A DNA stretch of 64,000 nucleotides from JABDMH01 sp965222645 (GTDB taxonomy: Bacteria; Bacteroidota; Bacteroidia; Chitinophagales; Saprospiraceae): the NCBI GenBank assembly GCA_965222645.1, contig OZ244968.1, forward strand, positions 3,968,001-4,032,000, in the 5' to 3' direction. Below, piece by piece: positions 62,948 through 64,000 of this stretch. How positions within the stretch are numbered: position 1 is the first letter of the stretch; each line of letters begins with the position of its first letter. The notes under the pieces are model-generated. The model had not been told where the DNA came from, did no database searches, and saw only the letters and a list, made by a program, of their open reading frames with translations. The position numbers were made by a program, and so were the translations under genes.

Positions 62948-64000
62948 TTAAAACTTGCTTTCCATGTATTTTAAGAATTCGGCATCTCCATTTTTATTAG
63001 CCAGCCTTCTCAATTCTTGAGTTACTTGTACAAAAGCTCGCTGATCTTGACTAAATCCTCGCTGCAGATCTACTTCAGAAAGACTCTCGTAAAATCTTAA
63101 GTGCTGATGAGCTTCTTTTGCAAGGATCTCCAGATGTGGTTTCGCCAGTTGATACGCACCGGCATGGTCGTAGATCCGAATCAGGTTCAGAATATTGACG
63201 TCGTATGGAAAATTTTTATGTGGAAATACTTCGAAGTACTTGTTGCACATAGCAATCGCCTTCTCTTTTTCACTGTTATTTAGAAATGCAATTGCCGTGC
63301 GTTCTATCACCGATTTATGTGCGTTGTAAATGTTTCGAAAACTGTCGGTAACAAATAAATCATGTTGATCCATTCCGCCCCACCTAAATGTGTTTTGAAA
63401 TAGATCACTGCATTTACCGCTATCAATATCTCCACTACCAATAACTCCAAATTGTTGTTTTTGCCCTTCTTTTTTAATTGGCATAAATCGCAGGGCCAAT
63501 CCTTCCAGCCTCATGAAACTATCAAGACCCATTAGATTACTCTCCTGATTAGTAACTGTAAAATAAATAGGTCTGTCATACATGTTATTGGCAATAATGT
63601 CCAGAACAGCCAATTTATCTTTTGTCAGTACTCGATTTACTTTGACTTGAATTTTTTCTACAACATGATCTGCAGATTGCTCATCTACCCAACCCGATTG
63701 AACGGCTCGAACCCGGTCTATATCGAGAAACAGATCAGTACTTGGGAGATAACTGGGAAACTGCCTGCCATTGATCATGACGGGGTGATCTTCTCCCATA
63801 AATTGTAAAGCTGTCGAAACCGCCCTGGGTTGTTTTTCGACCTGTGAAGGAAATACTAATGAATTGCGGCTTGCCCCCTGGTAAGATTTGCGAGGTATGG
63901 TAAAATCGAGCGGCAGACTGTCGTTCACTCTTCTTCGCATCTGATCAATGTACCAGTCCGCAGCGATTAAATTCAAATTTACAACACGAACATCAGTGCG
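62948..64000 (-). CDS. DUF2723 membrane protein, C-terminal part (runs off the window)
   Basis: The 3' part, 350 codons, of a second DUF2723 gene that continues beyond 64000; the frame is open up to the edge (RTDVRVVNLNLIAADWYIDQ). It aligns end to end with the soluble tail of the first copy: DWYINQMRRKVND, GEHHP/GEDHP, SRAVQSGWV, FKWGG(M/F)D, YFEVFPHMNFPYD versus YFEVFPHKNFPYD, and AKPHMITLA. So both genes are paralogues on the same strand, separated by the 59.6-62.9 kb segment. Confidence 0.92.
   Translation of the reverse strand, partial: RTDVRVVNLNLIAADWYIDQMRRRVNDSLPLDFTIPRKSYQGASRNSLVFPSQVEKQPRAVSTALQFMGEDHPVMINGRQFPSYLPSTDLFLDIDRVRAVQSGWVDEQSADHVVEKIQVKVNRVLTKDKLAVLDIIANNMYDRPIYFTVTNQESNLMGLDSFMRLEGLALRFMPIKKEGQKQQFGVIGSGDIDSGKCSDLFQNTFRWGGMDQHDLFVTDSFRNIYNAHKSVIERTAIAFLNNSEKEKAIAMCNKYFEVFPHKNFPYDVNILNLIRIYDHAGAYQLAKPHLEILAKEAHQHLRFYESLSEVDLQRGFSQDQRAFVQVTQELRRLANKNGDAEFLKYMESKF

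Overview
The window reads as chromosomal DNA of a member of the Bacteroidota, most likely a free-living, aerobic, Saprospira-like lineage (the lineage is inference). The evidence is a GLPGLI protein beside a carboxypeptidase-regulatory/TonB-like outer-membrane protein, a C-terminal type IX sorting domain, LytS/LytTR signalling, YfhO and DUF2723 membrane proteins, many short SPI/SPII signal peptides, and TAnnTTTG-type promoters. No tRNA, rRNA, CRISPR array, complete insertion sequence or phage module was found.

Layout. 0.3-7.4 kb: OmpR-type two-component pair, a divergent GLPGLI/outer-membrane barrel pair and a secreted transglutaminase-like protein. 7.4-11.5 kb: Fe-S/CDGSH protein, a LytS-type kinase whose LytTR regulator carries an in-frame stop, a lipoprotein and a secreted esterase. 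11.5-20.5 kb: YfhO protein, a candidate small RNA with its own promoter and terminator, polA, a four-helix-bundle gene embedded in short tandem repeats, smpB, a YbjQ protein, AlkB-type hydroxylase and a DJ-1/PfpI lipoprotein. 20.6-29.2 kb: PhoX-like secreted protein, then a probable sugar or nucleoside-sugar catabolic region (DUF1593 hydrolase, methylthioribose-kinase-like kinase, two SDRs, Gfo/Idh/MocA dehydrogenase, ROK kinase). 29.3-35.0 kb: DNA-alkylation-repair protein plus SplB-like radical SAM protein, mnmG, a DUF3299-like protein and a DUF4143 AAA ATPase preceded by a 33-bp-period repeat array. 35.1-39.1 kb: an AT-rich, unstable-looking accessory segment with two paralogous lipoproteins (one out of frame by one unit of a (TA)10 tract), an outer-membrane protein frameshifted at a T7 run, and a decayed paralogue of it. 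39.1-46.4 kb: LolCDE/MacB-like ABC transporter with a His-rich loop, ROK kinase, MATE exporter, VIT-family protein and typA. 46.4-48.2 kb: a repeat-rich gene desert. 48.2-59.6 kb: a minus-strand run (CotH-like protein, site-2 protease, acyl-CoA dehydrogenase, TPR protein, fructosamine kinase, M28 peptidase, rpiB, DUF2723). 60.0-64.0 kb: two small outer-membrane-type proteins, a second DUF4143 ATPase with its own 32-bp-period array, and the 3' part of a second DUF2723 gene.

Two signals stand out. First, both DUF4143 ATPase/PD-(D/E)XK-like genes are directly preceded by exactly four evenly spaced copies of a gene-specific core (period 33 and 32 bp), which looks like a shared, self-linked DNA recognition or control architecture. 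Second, the (TA)10 tract lies inside the signal peptide of a lipoprotein gene so that tract length decides whether the protein is made; a tract of 9 or 12 units would be ON and the sequenced 10 units are OFF, a contingency-locus arrangement.
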